In this document: in pieces, positions 8,515 to 17,761 of the stretch
Numbering within the stretch: the stretch's first letter is position 1
How the letters are laid out: the number at the start of each line of letters is the position of its first letter
From: Bradyrhizobium sp. 200
GTDB lineage: Bacteria; Pseudomonadota; Alphaproteobacteria; Rhizobiales; Xanthobacteraceae
DNA length: 64,000 nt
Direction of reading: 5' to 3'
NCBI RefSeq assembly: GCF_023100945.1
Contig: NZ_CP064689.1
Span: 5,624,001-5,688,000, forward strand
Notes under the pieces: model-generated
Databases searched by the model: none
Told to the model about the DNA's origin: nothing
Seen by the model: only the letters and a program-made list of their open reading frames with translations
Translations under genes and position numbers: made by a program

Positions 8515-9435
8515 ATGACCAAAAGGCCCCCGAACGGCACCATCCACGACCGCATTCAGGCGGAAATGCTGGATAGTTTCGATGAGGAACTGGAACTTGA
8601 AATCGACGACGACCGTCTCGATGCGCTGACCAATGAATTTGCCGACCATACGGAAGAAGAGACGATCGATCGGCGCGTCTACTTCAAGGAATTATTCCGC
8701 CTGCAGGGCGAACTGGTAAAATTGCAGACCTGGGTGCAGCAGCACAAGCTCAAGGTGGTGGTGATTTTCGAGGGACGCGATTCCGCCGGCAAGGGCGGCG
8801 TCATCAAGCGCATCACCCAGAGGCTCAATCCGCGGGTCTGCCGCGTTGCGGCGCTTCCGGCGCCGAACGAGCGCGAGCGCACGCAATGGTATTTCCAGCG
8901 TTACGTTTCGCATTTACCGGCCGGCGGCGAGATCGTGCTGTTCGACCGTAGCTGGTACAACCGCGCCGGCGTCGAGCGCGTGATGGGCTTCTGCACCGAG
9001 GACGACGTCGAAGAATTCTTCCGGTCGGTGCCGGAATTCGAGCGTATGCTCGTGCGCTCCGGAATCATCCTCATCAAGTACTGGTTCTCCATCACCGACG
9101 AACAGCAGCATTTGCGCTTCACGATGCGGATCCACGATCCGCTCAAGCAGTGGAAGCTGAGCCCGATGGATGTGGAATCGCGCAGTCGCTGGGAGCAATA
9201 CACCAAGGCCAAGGAAGCAATGCTGGAGCGTACCCACATTCCGGAAGCTCCCTGGCACCTGGTCGAGGCCGACGACAAGAAGAAGGCGCGGCTGAACTGC
9301 ATCGCGCATCTGCTCGAACAAATTCCCTACCAGGAAATCAAGCAGGACCGGGTGGTTCTGCCGGCGCGGGTTCGCAACCCGGAATATAGCCGCGGACCGA
9401 TACCGCCCGAAATGTACGTGCCGGAGCGCTACTGA
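8515..9435 (+). CDS. ppk2: Polyphosphate kinase 2 (PPK2)
   Basis: 306-residue cytoplasmic PPK2, transferring phosphate between polyphosphate and nucleoside di- or monophosphates. The PPK2 fold has a Walker A motif FEGRDSAGKGG (residues ~85-95), the GEIVLFDRSWYNRAG Walker B block with the catalytic Asp and Arg, and KYWFSITDEQQHLRF, followed by the lid-type RTHIPEAPWHLVEADDKK. The acidic N-terminal extension (~60 residues, DEELELEIDDD) is common in longer class I members. ATG 8515 was chosen over 8497 because the former follows GGAGCC at suitable spacing. Substrate preference (ADP or AMP) cannot be told from inspection. Confidence 0.93.
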   Translation: MTKRPPNGTIHDRIQAEMLDSFDEELELEIDDDRLDALTNEFADHTEEETIDRRVYFKELFRLQGELVKLQTWVQQHKLKVVVIFEGRDSAGKGGVIKRITQRLNPRVCRVAALPAPNERERTQWYFQRYVSHLPAGGEIVLFDRSWYNRAGVERVMGFCTEDDVEEFFRSVPEFERMLVRSGIILIKYWFSITDEQQHLRFTMRIHDPLKQWKLSPMDVESRSRWEQYTKAKEAMLERTHIPEAPWHLVEADDKKKARLNCIAHLLEQIPYQEIKQDRVVLPARVRNPEYSRGPIPPEMYVPERY

Positions 9436-9462
9436 GCAGCCGCCCCGCCGCGCTGCGCGATT

Positions 9463-10623
9463 TCAGTAATCGCGTTCGCGGTGCACGTCGTGGACCACGA
9501 TGCCCATGCCCTGTTCGGGCAATGCCAGCCAGTCCCGGCGCTTCAGCGTCCGCCGGGTGTCCTCCAGGCCGCTTTGCCAATGCTCGCGCATCGACGTGGC
9601 CGAGAATTCATGATCCTTGGAATCGCTCTCATAGGCTTTCTGCTGATAGATCATCTGCAGGATGGTGATTTCCGGGAGGTCGGCGAGACGGTCGCGCAAT
9701 GACCGCTCATGCTCACTGAGGCGGTCCTCCGGAACCTTTTGCAGCGCCTTGTAGAGATCGGTCTTCAGATTGTTCATCTGCTTGTAGACATCGGTATTGT
9801 GCCGCGTGCGGGACGAGTAAACGATGTCCTTGTGCCTCGCCAGCACCTCCTGGATATCGCGGGGCAACGCGCCGCGGGCGCTGAACAGGTCGACCTGAAA
9901 CACCAGCGAATTCAGTTTGTCGTCCTGGTCCAAGAGATGCTGCAGCGGGGTGTTGGAAACGATTCCGCCATCCCAGAAAAGATCGGTGCCGATCTTGACC
10001 ATCGGCAGCGCCGGCGGCAGCGCACCGCTTGCCATCACGTGTTCGGGGCCGATCACCTCGTTCTTGTTGTCGAAATACAGGAAATTGCCGCTCAGCACAT
10101 TGACGGCGCCGACAGCGAAATGGACTTTTCTCGAATTGATGAGATCGAAGTCGACCAGTTCGAGCAGCGTTTCGCGTAAGGGGCTGGTGTCGTAGTAGCT
10201 GGTTGCGGTCCTGGCGCCGGCGGGGCTGAACCACGGATTGACATCGTGAGGCTTGAAGAAGCCGGGCTGCCCCAGCGTGGTCGTCAGGAACGTGCTCGTC
10301 AGGTTGCGGGCCTTGCGGTAGATGTCGCCATCCGGCGTATAATGCCAGACCTTGCGCGCGGTGATACGCTCCCAGAAGATTTGAAGCCTCTCCAGACGCC
10401 GCTCGGGCGGGTTGCCCGCAATGATCGCCGAATTGATCGCGCCGATCGACACGCCACACACCCAATCCGGCTCGATGCCTGCTTCGTGCAGCGCCTGATA
10501 GACACCGACCTGATAGGCGCCGAGCGCGCCGCCGCCCTGCAGCACCAGCGCGATCCTGTCGCACCGATCCGGCCGCCAGCCGGGCGCGATGGAGCTTGCT
10601 GAATGTGGTGCGCGCGCGTCCAT
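9463..10623 (-). CDS. Patatin-like phospholipase
   Basis: 386-residue serine hydrolase of the patatin family. The N-terminal glycine-rich oxyanion motif LVLQGGGALGAYQVG, the nucleophile elbow GVSIG (Ser in GxSxG) and the second dyad residue in DGGIVSNTP are all present. No signal peptide is evident, so it probably acts in the cytoplasm. It is divergent from 3-hydroxybutyrate dehydrogenase and acetoacetate decarboxylase genes, a grouping that suggests a role in mobilising polyhydroxybutyrate or a related ester store rather than phospholipids; this is inference from context. The 241-bp divergent spacer should hold promoters for both directions. It converges with ppk2, leaving 27 bp. Confidence 0.9.
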   Translation of the reverse strand: MDARAPHSASSIAPGWRPDRCDRIALVLQGGGALGAYQVGVYQALHEAGIEPDWVCGVSIGAINSAIIAGNPPERRLERLQIFWERITARKVWHYTPDGDIYRKARNLTSTFLTTTLGQPGFFKPHDVNPWFSPAGARTATSYYDTSPLRETLLELVDFDLINSRKVHFAVGAVNVLSGNFLYFDNKNEVIGPEHVMASGALPPALPMVKIGTDLFWDGGIVSNTPLQHLLDQDDKLNSLVFQVDLFSARGALPRDIQEVLARHKDIVYSSRTRHNTDVYKQMNNLKTDLYKALQKVPEDRLSEHERSLRDRLADLPEITILQMIYQQKAYESDSKDHEFSATSMREHWQSGLEDTRRTLKRRDWLALPEQGMGIVVHDVHRERDY

Positions 10624-10864
10624 GGCAATACCTCATGAGAAACGAAATCAAGGATCGCTCGCAGAATTCAGGGGAGCGGTGACATCGGTATGACAATGTT
10701 TGGCAGGCGCGTGCACGCGCATCGGCGGTTGTCACACGTATGAAGAAAATATCTCACATCTCCGTCGCCTGCGGCCGCTAGCAATTGCGGATTGCGGCGG
10801 ACAAGGCATCTGCAATCGCGCGGCCTCGTTCGGGCATTTCATTCTCATCCGAAGAGTCATTGCC

Positions 10865-11647
10865 ATGTTGTCCGGAAAATCAGCCATCGTGACCGGTTCG
10901 ACCAGCGGGATAGGTCTCGGCATTGCGCGCGGCCTCGCCGCCAGCGGCGCCAACGTCATGTTGAACGGGTTCGGCGATTCCGGCGAGATCGAGGCCATTC
11001 GCGAGGACCTCGCCAACGGTCACAATGTCAAGGTGCTCTATAGCGGGGCCAACATGGCCGACGAAAACGAAATCGCCGGCATGATCGCCGGAGCCGAGGA
11101 TGCGTTCGGCGGCGTCGATATCCTCGTCAACAATGCCGGGATCCAGTACGTCGCCCCGATCGAGGAATTTCCGGTCGAGAAATGGAATGCGATCCTCGCC
11201 ATCAACCTGTCCAGCGCATTCCACACCACGCGCCTTGCGGTGCCCGGCATGAAGAAGCGGTCCTGGGGCCGCATCGTCAACATCGCCTCGGCACATGCGC
11301 TGGTCGCCTCCCCCTTCAAATCGGCCTATGTCGCCGCCAAGCACGGCATCGCCGGCCTGACCAAGACCGCAGCGCTTGAACTTGCCGAGCACGGCATCAC
11401 GGTCAATGCGGTCTGCCCCGGCTACGTCATGACGCCGCTGGTGGAGAAGCAGATCCCCGAACAGGCCAAGGCGCGCGGCATCACCGAACAGCAGGTGATC
11501 TCCGACGTCCTGCTCGCGGCCCAGCCGACCAAGCGCTTCGTCACCGTCGAGGAGTTGGCGGCGCTGGTGAATTTTCTCTGCACCGACCACGCCCGATCGA
11601 TCACAGGCACCGCGTTGCCGGTCGACGGCGGCTGGACCGCTCACTGA
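10865..11647 (+). CDS. bdhA: 3-hydroxybutyrate dehydrogenase
   Basis: 260-residue short-chain dehydrogenase that interconverts (R)-3-hydroxybutyrate and acetoacetate with NAD. Visible are the TGSTSGIG cofactor loop at residues 10-17, the NNAG motif, the catalytic serine in NIASAHAL, the YVAAK catalytic pair, and VCPGYVMTPLVEKQIPEQ, a stretch typical of 3-hydroxybutyrate dehydrogenases, with the C-terminal TGTALPVDGGWTA. ATG 10865 gives the usual MLSGKSAIVTG start. The gene is 16 bp upstream of acetoacetate decarboxylase, so its product acetoacetate would feed the next enzyme directly. Confidence 0.93.
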   Translation: MLSGKSAIVTGSTSGIGLGIARGLAASGANVMLNGFGDSGEIEAIREDLANGHNVKVLYSGANMADENEIAGMIAGAEDAFGGVDILVNNAGIQYVAPIEEFPVEKWNAILAINLSSAFHTTRLAVPGMKKRSWGRIVNIASAHALVASPFKSAYVAAKHGIAGLTKTAALELAEHGITVNAVCPGYVMTPLVEKQIPEQAKARGITEQQVISDVLLAAQPTKRFVTVEELAALVNFLCTDHARSITGTALPVDGGWTAH

Positions 11648-11663
11648 ACAAGGGGGATTTTCG

Positions 11664-12437
11664 ATGCGCAAGGCCGACGTGCTCAAGCTTCCGTCGATGC
11701 CGATGGCGGGTCCGAGCTATCCGGCGGGACCGTATCGCTTCGTCAACCGGGAATTCCTGGTCATCAGCTACGAGACCGATCCGGGCCTGATCCGCGCCGG
11801 CCTGCCCGAGCCGCTCGAGCCGATCGATCAGCCCATCGTGCATTATGAGTGGATCAAGATGCCTGACAGCTCCGGCTTCGGCAGCTACACCGAATCCGGC
11901 CTGGTGATCCCCGCGCGTTTCAATGGCGAGGAAGTCAATTTCGTCTCCCAGATGTATCTCGACGACGATCCGCCGATTGCCGCAGGCCGCGAGATCTGGG
12001 GTTTCCCGAAGAAATATGCCCACCCGAAGCTCGAAGTGGTCAAGGATACGCTGACCGGCACCCTCGAATACGCCGGCCAGCTCGTCGCCATGGGGACCAT
12101 GGGCTACAAGCATGAATCGATGGCGGGAAACGGTGAGATAATCCGCGCCACCCTGTCGAAGACCCAGATCAATCTCAAGCTGATCCCAGGCGTCGATGGT
12201 CGCGCGGAAGTCTGCCAGCTCGTCGCGATCAACCTGACCGACATCGTCGTCAAGGGTTCATGGATCGGCCCAGGCCGGCTTCACCTCGTTCCTCATGTCA
12301 ACGCGCCGGTGGCTGATTTTCCAGTTCGGCGTGTCGTCGGCGCACATCACTTTCTCGCCGACCTGACGCTCCCCTATGGCCGCGTCGTTTACGATTACAA
12401 CAAAGACGACGAGGACCTGGCGGAAGCCGCGGAATAG
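11664..12437 (+). CDS. adc: Acetoacetate decarboxylase
   Basis: 257-residue acetoacetate decarboxylase, converting acetoacetate to acetone and CO2 through a Schiff base on lysine. The active-site block GREIWGFPKKYAHPKL is clear, with the catalytic lysine in GFPKK. AGGGGGATTTTCG precedes the ATG. It is the second gene of the bdhA-adc pair. Together with the divergent patatin it makes a plausible route from hydroxybutyrate units to acetone. ADC homologues can act on other keto acids, so the substrate is inferred from the adjacent bdhA. Confidence 0.93.
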   Translation: MRKADVLKLPSMPMAGPSYPAGPYRFVNREFLVISYETDPGLIRAGLPEPLEPIDQPIVHYEWIKMPDSSGFGSYTESGLVIPARFNGEEVNFVSQMYLDDDPPIAAGREIWGFPKKYAHPKLEVVKDTLTGTLEYAGQLVAMGTMGYKHESMAGNGEIIRATLSKTQINLKLIPGVDGRAEVCQLVAINLTDIVVKGSWIGPGRLHLVPHVNAPVADFPVRRVVGAHHFLADLTLPYGRVVYDYNKDDEDLAEAAE

Positions 12438-12587
12438 GACGCGTGACACACTCCTGTAACAGGGGCGTCATTCTATAGGACCCTTATTGAGGATCTGGCG
12501 AGTTCGAAGGACTGCCCCGAAGCTGATTTTTCTCTGCGGTGGGCGTACTCCGTGATTTCCGGCGCGCAACAAATCCTGCGGTGTGCG

Positions 12588-13631
12588 ATGCGAGTTGATA
12601 CGGCAGTTGCCAATGCCATCGCCGACAGCGATCCCGCGCGCGCGCCGCTTGCGCCAGCCCCCATTCCGGGACTGGTCTGGGCGTTTCGCATCCATTCGGA
12701 CGGCGTGCCGGAAGCACTCGCCGTCGACCAGCCGATTCCGTTTTCCCATGACGGGCTGCTCTGGCTGCACTTCAATCTGGCCGATGCCCGCGCGCTGCAG
12801 TGGCTGACCTCTGCCAACCTCCAGGTTCCGCCGCAGGGGCGCGCGCTGCTGCTGTCAAAGGACACCTACCAGCAACTTCACACCGTCGACGACTGCGTCT
12901 ACGGCGTGATCTCTGACCTGTTGCGCGACGTCGGCGAGGCGACCGAGGACACCGGATATCTCCGCTTCGTCATGACCGAGCAGATCCTGGTCAGCGGCCG
13001 CCATCACGCGCTGTGCGCGGTCGACGCCACCCGCCGCGCGCTCGAGGCCGGCCGCAGAATCGAAAGTGCCGCAGCGCTCCTGGAAACGATCGTCGAACAT
13101 GTCGCCGACACCATGGACGGCATCGCCGATCGCGTGGCGCAGGCCCTTGACGAACTCGAGGAGCAGGTGCTGTCGGACGGCGCCAGGGATCCGCGTCAAA
13201 ACCTTGGCCGCCTGAGGCGCACCTGCGGCCGCCTGCATCGGCAGTTGTCGGGCCTGCGGATCGTCTTTCACCGGTTCGAGCACAAGCATCTCGACGACCT
13301 GAAGCCTGCCCTGCGGCTGCGCGCCGGCAAGCTCGCCCAGCGTCTCGACGGCCTCGACCACACCATTGTCGAGATGCGGGAGCGCAGCCGGCTGCTGCAG
13401 GAAGAACTGCATCTGAAGATCGAGGAACAGGGCAACAAAAATATCAGGGTGCTTTCGGTCCTGACGGCGCTACTGATGCCGCCGACACTGGTCACCGGCG
13501 TCTTCGGCATGAACACCAAGGGGCTGCCGTTCACCGACCTCGAAACGGCCTTCCTCTGGGCCTCGTTGCTGCTGGTCCTGTCGTCACTTGCCGCCTATTT
13601 CATCATGAAGCGCATCGGAATTATCAGGTAG
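12588..13631 (+). CDS. zntB: ZntB/CorA-type metal ion transporter
   Basis: 347-residue CorA superfamily protein. The N-terminal cytoplasmic domain begins GLVWAFRIHSDGV and contains LLWLHFNLAD, as in ZntB proteins; a long helical region leads to two C-terminal membrane segments with FGMNTKGLPF between them, which contains the GMN signature. ZntB proteins transport zinc, probably by proton-coupled uptake; cation choice is not visible here. ATG 12588 is used; an in-frame GTG at 12552 would add 12 residues and neither start has a strong ribosome site. It lies 18 bp before an outer-membrane porin gene on the same strand. Confidence 0.85.
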   Translation: MRVDTAVANAIADSDPARAPLAPAPIPGLVWAFRIHSDGVPEALAVDQPIPFSHDGLLWLHFNLADARALQWLTSANLQVPPQGRALLLSKDTYQQLHTVDDCVYGVISDLLRDVGEATEDTGYLRFVMTEQILVSGRHHALCAVDATRRALEAGRRIESAAALLETIVEHVADTMDGIADRVAQALDELEEQVLSDGARDPRQNLGRLRRTCGRLHRQLSGLRIVFHRFEHKHLDDLKPALRLRAGKLAQRLDGLDHTIVEMRERSRLLQEELHLKIEEQGNKNIRVLSVLTALLMPPTLVTGVFGMNTKGLPFTDLETAFLWASLLLVLSSLAAYFIMKRIGIIR

Positions 13632-13649
13632 CGGGCGGGATCACCGCGG

Positions 13650-15041
13650 ATGTTCGCGTTGCGTAGATCGGCGATAGCGGCAGCGTATCTTGCGGGCGCC
13701 GTGGCAAGCACGGACGCCACTGCCGGCGCCAAGGATGAATCCGCGGCCGAATGGCTGGCCCCGAAATGGTTCAACGAATGGCATGACGGGCTTGCGGCCA
13801 AAGGACTGAATTTCGGCGCGATCTGGATCGGCGACAACATCACCAATGCCTCGGGCGGATCGAGCCGCGGCGCCATCCATTTCGGCCGGTTCGATCTCTC
13901 CGTCGACGGCGATCTTGAGAAGCTGGTCGGCTGGACCGGCGGCAAGTTCTACGTCAACGCGCTCGGCATCTACGGCCGCGGACTATCGCGCAACTACGTC
14001 CACAACCTCGCCACCATCAGCGAGATCGAGGCCCTGCCCGAGGCACGCCTCTACAATGCTTATTTCGAGCAAAGCTTCTACAATGATGCGCTCAACTTCA
14101 GGATCGGGCAGCAGGCGGCGGATGTCGAGTTCTTCGACAGCCGGACCGACGATCTCTTCGTCAACGGAACGTTCGGCTGGCCGGCCAACAAGGCCAACAA
14201 TCTTCCGGCCGGCGGACCGGCGCCGCCGATCGCGGTGCCCGGCATTCGCGTCAAGGCCACCCTGTCGGACCGGGTCACCGTGTTCGGTGCCGTCTTCAAC
14301 GGCAATGCGGCGCGGCCGGGTGACGGCGACCCGCAGCTTCTCGACAATCACGGCCTGGCGTTCCGGGTGAACGATCCGCCATGGTTCATCGGACAGGTGC
14401 GCTGGCGCTATGATCTCGATTTCGGCACCGGCACCCTGCCCGGCGCTTTCACGCCGGGCGCCTGGCGTCACACCGGCCAGTTCGACGATCAGCGTTTCAC
14501 CGCGCAGGGCCTGTCGATCGCCGATCCCAACGGAAGCGGCATCGCGGCAAAACTTCGCGGCAATTTCGGCATCTTCGCCGTCGTCGAGCAGACGCTTTAC
14601 CGGCCGCCTGATGTGACCGAGAAAGGCTCGTCCGCCTCGGTGCCCGGGGTGACGGCGTTCGCCCGGGTCGCGTACAGCCCGCCGGACCGAAACCTCATCG
14701 ACCTCTATGTCGACGGCGGCATCGGCGTCAACGGCTTGGTCCCCGGCCGCCCCATCGACCGGTTCGGAATCGCGGTGGCCTACATGCGGATTTCCAATTC
14801 CGCGCGAAACCTCGACCGCGATGTCAGGTTCTTTTCCGATCTGCCGAGCCCAGTGCGCAGCAACGAGACGTTGCTCGAACTGATCTACGAAGCCCATCTC
14901 AAGCCCGGCCTGCTGCTGGCACCGTATTTTCAGTATGTAGTCCGTCCATCCGGCGGCATCCCGAATCCCAACGATCCGAGCGGCCTGTCGCGGATCGGCG
15001 ACGCTGCCGTGATCGGCGTGACCACGACGGTCAGATATTAA
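13650..15041 (+). CDS. OprB-family carbohydrate-type porin
   Basis: 463-residue outer-membrane protein with an N-terminal hydrophobic leader (AIAAAYLAGAVAS). The mature part has alternating short beta-strand segments and ends in aromatic VTTTVRY, as expected for a beta-barrel recognised by the BAM complex. Blocks such as KWFNEWHDGLAAKGLNFG and YNAYFEQSFYNDALNFRIGQ resemble the OprB family (carbohydrate-selective porins). It follows the ZntB-like gene by 18 bp and probably shares its transcript. A terminator-like hairpin lies at 15095-15125. The transported substrate is not indicated. Confidence 0.8.
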   Translation: MFALRRSAIAAAYLAGAVASTDATAGAKDESAAEWLAPKWFNEWHDGLAAKGLNFGAIWIGDNITNASGGSSRGAIHFGRFDLSVDGDLEKLVGWTGGKFYVNALGIYGRGLSRNYVHNLATISEIEALPEARLYNAYFEQSFYNDALNFRIGQQAADVEFFDSRTDDLFVNGTFGWPANKANNLPAGGPAPPIAVPGIRVKATLSDRVTVFGAVFNGNAARPGDGDPQLLDNHGLAFRVNDPPWFIGQVRWRYDLDFGTGTLPGAFTPGAWRHTGQFDDQRFTAQGLSIADPNGSGIAAKLRGNFGIFAVVEQTLYRPPDVTEKGSSASVPGVTAFARVAYSPPDRNLIDLYVDGGIGVNGLVPGRPIDRFGIAVAYMRISNSARNLDRDVRFFSDLPSPVRSNETLLELIYEAHLKPGLLLAPYFQYVVRPSGGIPNPNDPSGLSRIGDAAVIGVTTTVRY

Positions 15042-15094
15042 GAGCAACGCGCCGAAGCCGGCATCTTCACGTGCCCGCTGAGCTGCAAATAAAG

Positions 15095-15125
15095 AAGGCC
15101 TGTACGGAAGATACGGGCCTTCCTT
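15095..15125 (+). terminator. Terminator-like hairpin after oprB-type gene
   Basis: AAGGCCTGTA at 15095-15104 pairs with TACGGGCCTT at 15112-15121 (one G-T wobble). The following T-run is weak (CCTTG), so efficiency is uncertain. Confidence 0.55.
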
Positions 15126-15178
15126 GATGCGTCATCGAACTTCAAGTGGGATCGAAGTTGAAGGACGAGCGCCGCGCC

Positions 15179-16351
15179 TCACGCCGCCGCCAGCTTGTTC
15201 TCGACCAGCTTGATCCAGTACGAGGTGCCGTACACGATCGCCTCGTCGTTGAAATCATAGGCGGGATGGTGGAGTCCTGCGCTGTCGCCGTTGCCGCAGA
15301 AGATAAAGGCGCCCGGCCGCGCTTCCAGCATGTAGGAAAAATCTTCTGCGCCCATCAGCGGCGGCATCTCGTGGACGTTCTGGGCGCCCGCGACGTCCCT
15401 GGCCACCTGCGTGGCGAACTCGGTCTGCTCGGCGTGGTTCCTGGTCACGGGATAGCCGCGCTCATAAACCAGATCGACTTTGGCGCCGGTCATTTTGGCC
15501 ACGCCCTCGCACACCTCGCGGACCCGCTTCTCCACCGTTTCGCGCACCTCCGGCGTCAGCGTCCGCACGGTGCCCCGGAGTTCGGCGGTCTGCGGGATCA
15601 CGTTGCGGGCGTTACCGGCATGGAACTCGCAGATCGAGATCACCGCGGAGTCCAGGGGATCGATGGTCCTTGAGACGATCGACTGTAGCGCTGTGATCAA
15701 CTGCGAGCCGACGAGCACGGAATCGATGCATTTGTTCGGGCGCGCGGCGTGGCCGCCGAGCCCTTCGATCTTGATGTCGATCGAGTCGGTCGCGGCCATG
15801 ACCGGACCGGGGCGGATGGCAAACGAGCCGACCGGAATCCCCGGGCCATTGTGCATGCCGTAGACCTGCTCGATGCCGAACCGCTCCATCAGCCCGTCCT
15901 TGATCATGGCGGCGGCGCCCGCACCGCCCTCCTCGGCCGGCTGGAAGATCACGACTGCGTCGCCGGCGAAATTCCGTGTCTCGGCGAGATACCGCGCTGC
16001 ACCCAAAAGCATCGCCGTGTGTCCGTCATGGCCGCAGGCATGCATCAGGCCCGGAGTCTTGGAAGCATGGGGCAGGTTGGTCGTCTCCTCGATCGGCAGC
16101 GCGTCCATGTCGGCGCGAAGCCCGATCACCCCGATCTCGCCCTTGCCGGGCTGCTTGCCCTTGATGACGCCGACGACACCGGTCTTGCCGAGGCCGGTGG
16201 CGACCTCATCGCAGCCGAATTCGCGCAAGCGGTCTGCGACGAATGCTGCAGTGCGGTGGACTTCGTACAGCAATTCGGGATTTTCATGGATATCGCGGCG
16301 CCAGGCCTGGATATCGGGTTGCAGATCGGCGACGCGGTTGACGATAGGCAT
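15179..16351 (-). CDS. M20 family amidohydrolase (hippurate hydrolase type), copy 1
   Basis: 390-residue metal-dependent amidohydrolase of the M20D group, which cleaves N-acyl amino acids such as hippurate or indole-acetyl conjugates. The metal-binding ACGHDGHTAMLLGAA motif, the FQPAEEGGAGA catalytic-glutamate block, and the C-terminal GAEDFSYMLE motif are present, as is the exchange-domain GLGGHAARPN stretch. Cytoplasmic: no signal peptide. It has the same length as, and very high similarity to, the gene immediately upstream (16495-17667), and the DNA before both starts is also alike, so the pair is a tandem duplication. Substrate differences between the copies cannot be told from sequence. 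Confidence 0.93.
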   Translation of the reverse strand: MPIVNRVADLQPDIQAWRRDIHENPELLYEVHRTAAFVADRLREFGCDEVATGLGKTGVVGVIKGKQPGKGEIGVIGLRADMDALPIEETTNLPHASKTPGLMHACGHDGHTAMLLGAARYLAETRNFAGDAVVIFQPAEEGGAGAAAMIKDGLMERFGIEQVYGMHNGPGIPVGSFAIRPGPVMAATDSIDIKIEGLGGHAARPNKCIDSVLVGSQLITALQSIVSRTIDPLDSAVISICEFHAGNARNVIPQTAELRGTVRTLTPEVRETVEKRVREVCEGVAKMTGAKVDLVYERGYPVTRNHAEQTEFATQVARDVAGAQNVHEMPPLMGAEDFSYMLEARPGAFIFCGNGDSAGLHHPAYDFNDEAIVYGTSYWIKLVENKLAAA

Positions 16352-16494
16352 GGGAATTCTCTGGCCTCAAAGGTTGGAACGCTAGTGCTTCTGTAGCATG
16401 CAAGCGGCGGTCCACCCAGCACGCTGCCGCAGAGCCCCCATCCACCCGGGAGGCCGACCGGCGGGGCTGGAAAACCCGGTGCCCCTTGGCGGCC

Positions 16495-17667
16495 TTACGC
16501 GGCCAGCGTGTTCTCGACCAGCTTGATCCAGTAGGAGGTGCCGAACACGATCGCCTCGTCGTTGAAATTGTAGGCGGGGTGATGGAGCCCTGCGCTGTCG
16601 CCATTGCCGCAGAAGATCAGCGCACCCGGCCGCTGCTCCAGCATGAAGGCGAAATCTTCGCCAGCCATCAGCGGCGGCATCACATGCACATTGGCATCGC
16701 CGGCGATGTCCCTGGCTGCCCGCGTTGCGACATCGGTCTGCCTGATATGGTTGACCGTTACCGGATAGCCGCGATCGTATCTCAGATCGATCGTGGCGCC
16801 GGTGGCCTGCGCCATCCCGGCGACGACCTCGCGTACCCGCCTTTCCACCATTTTCCGTACTTCGCCGTTCAGGGTACGGACAGTGCCCGTCAGTTCAGCG
16901 GTTTGCGGGATCACGTTGCGGGCGTGGCCGGCGTGAAATTCGCACATCGAAATCACAGCCGATTCCAGCGGATCGACGCTGCGCGACACGATCGACTGCA
17001 GCGCCGTGATCAACTGCGCGCCGACCAGGACGGAATCGATGCATTGGTTCGGATGCGCGGCGTGCCCACCCCGCCCCTCGATCTTGATGACGACGGCATC
17101 GCCTCCGGCCATGATCGGACCGGGCCGAAGCGCGAATGCGCCGACCGGAATTCCCGGACCGTTATGCATGCCGTAGACCTGCTCGATACCGAAACGGTCC
17201 ATCAGCCCGTCCTTGATCATCGCAACCGCGCCCGCGCCGCCCTCCTCGGCCGGCTGAAAGATCACGACCGCATCGCCGGCGAAATTGCGGGTCTCGGCGA
17301 GATAGCGCGCCGCGCCCAGCAGCATGGCGGTGTGTCCGTCATGGCCGCAGGCGTGCATCAAGCCCCTTGTTTTGGAAGCGTAAGGCAGATTGGTCGCCTC
17401 CTCGATCGGCAGCGCGTCCATATCCGCCCGCAGCCCGATGACCTTCACGTCGCCGTTGCCGGCCGGCCTGTTGCCCTTGATGACGCCGACGACGCCGGTG
17501 CGGCCAAGACCGGTAATGACCTCGTCGCAGCCGAATTCCCGCAAACGGTCCGCCACCAATGCCGCCGTGCGGTGCACGTCGTAGAGCAGTTCCGGATGTT
17601 CATGAATATCCCGGCGCCAGGCCTGGATGTCGGGTTGAAACTCGGCGACGCGGTTGACGATGGGCAT
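16495..17667 (-). CDS. M20 family amidohydrolase (hippurate hydrolase type), copy 2
   Basis: 390 residues from ATG 17667, chosen because it gives the same MPIVNRVAEFQPDIQAWRR start as copy 1; the open frame extends 29 codons further up but into the duplicated non-coding segment. Metal and catalytic motifs are intact (ACGHDGHTAMLLGAA, FQPAEEGGAGAVAM, AGEDFAFMLE). It lies 143 bp upstream of copy 1 on the same strand. An ordinary cytoplasmic peptidase-fold amidohydrolase; substrate unknown, with N-acyl amino acids the likely class. Confidence 0.93.
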   Translation of the reverse strand: MPIVNRVAEFQPDIQAWRRDIHEHPELLYDVHRTAALVADRLREFGCDEVITGLGRTGVVGVIKGNRPAGNGDVKVIGLRADMDALPIEEATNLPYASKTRGLMHACGHDGHTAMLLGAARYLAETRNFAGDAVVIFQPAEEGGAGAVAMIKDGLMDRFGIEQVYGMHNGPGIPVGAFALRPGPIMAGGDAVVIKIEGRGGHAAHPNQCIDSVLVGAQLITALQSIVSRSVDPLESAVISMCEFHAGHARNVIPQTAELTGTVRTLNGEVRKMVERRVREVVAGMAQATGATIDLRYDRGYPVTVNHIRQTDVATRAARDIAGDANVHVMPPLMAGEDFAFMLEQRPGALIFCGNGDSAGLHHPAYNFNDEAIVFGTSYWIKLVENTLAA

Positions 17668-17761
17668 GGAGATGACACTTCCGGGGTTGACCAGTTCTGC
17701 CCCTGTAGCATGCAAAGGGCGGTCCACCCAACGCACCCCGCCGCAGGGGCCCATTCACGGC

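Larger units (their letters stand above)
15179..17752 (-). repeat. Tandem duplication of M20 gene plus upstream segment
   Basis: The two genes start 1,316 bp apart, both encode 390 residues and begin MPIVNRVA. Their upstream DNA is also shared: about 45 bp at ~16396-16440 and ~17706-17752 both read GTAGCATGCAA, then a GGCGGTCCACCCA block. The protein sequences have diverged at scattered positions, so the duplication is not very recent. Confidence 0.85.

Noticed and set aside
6732..8555. Open frame of 607 codons on the minus strand across pit
   Set aside because: Antisense shadow of the phosphate permease; composition is typical of a mirror frame.
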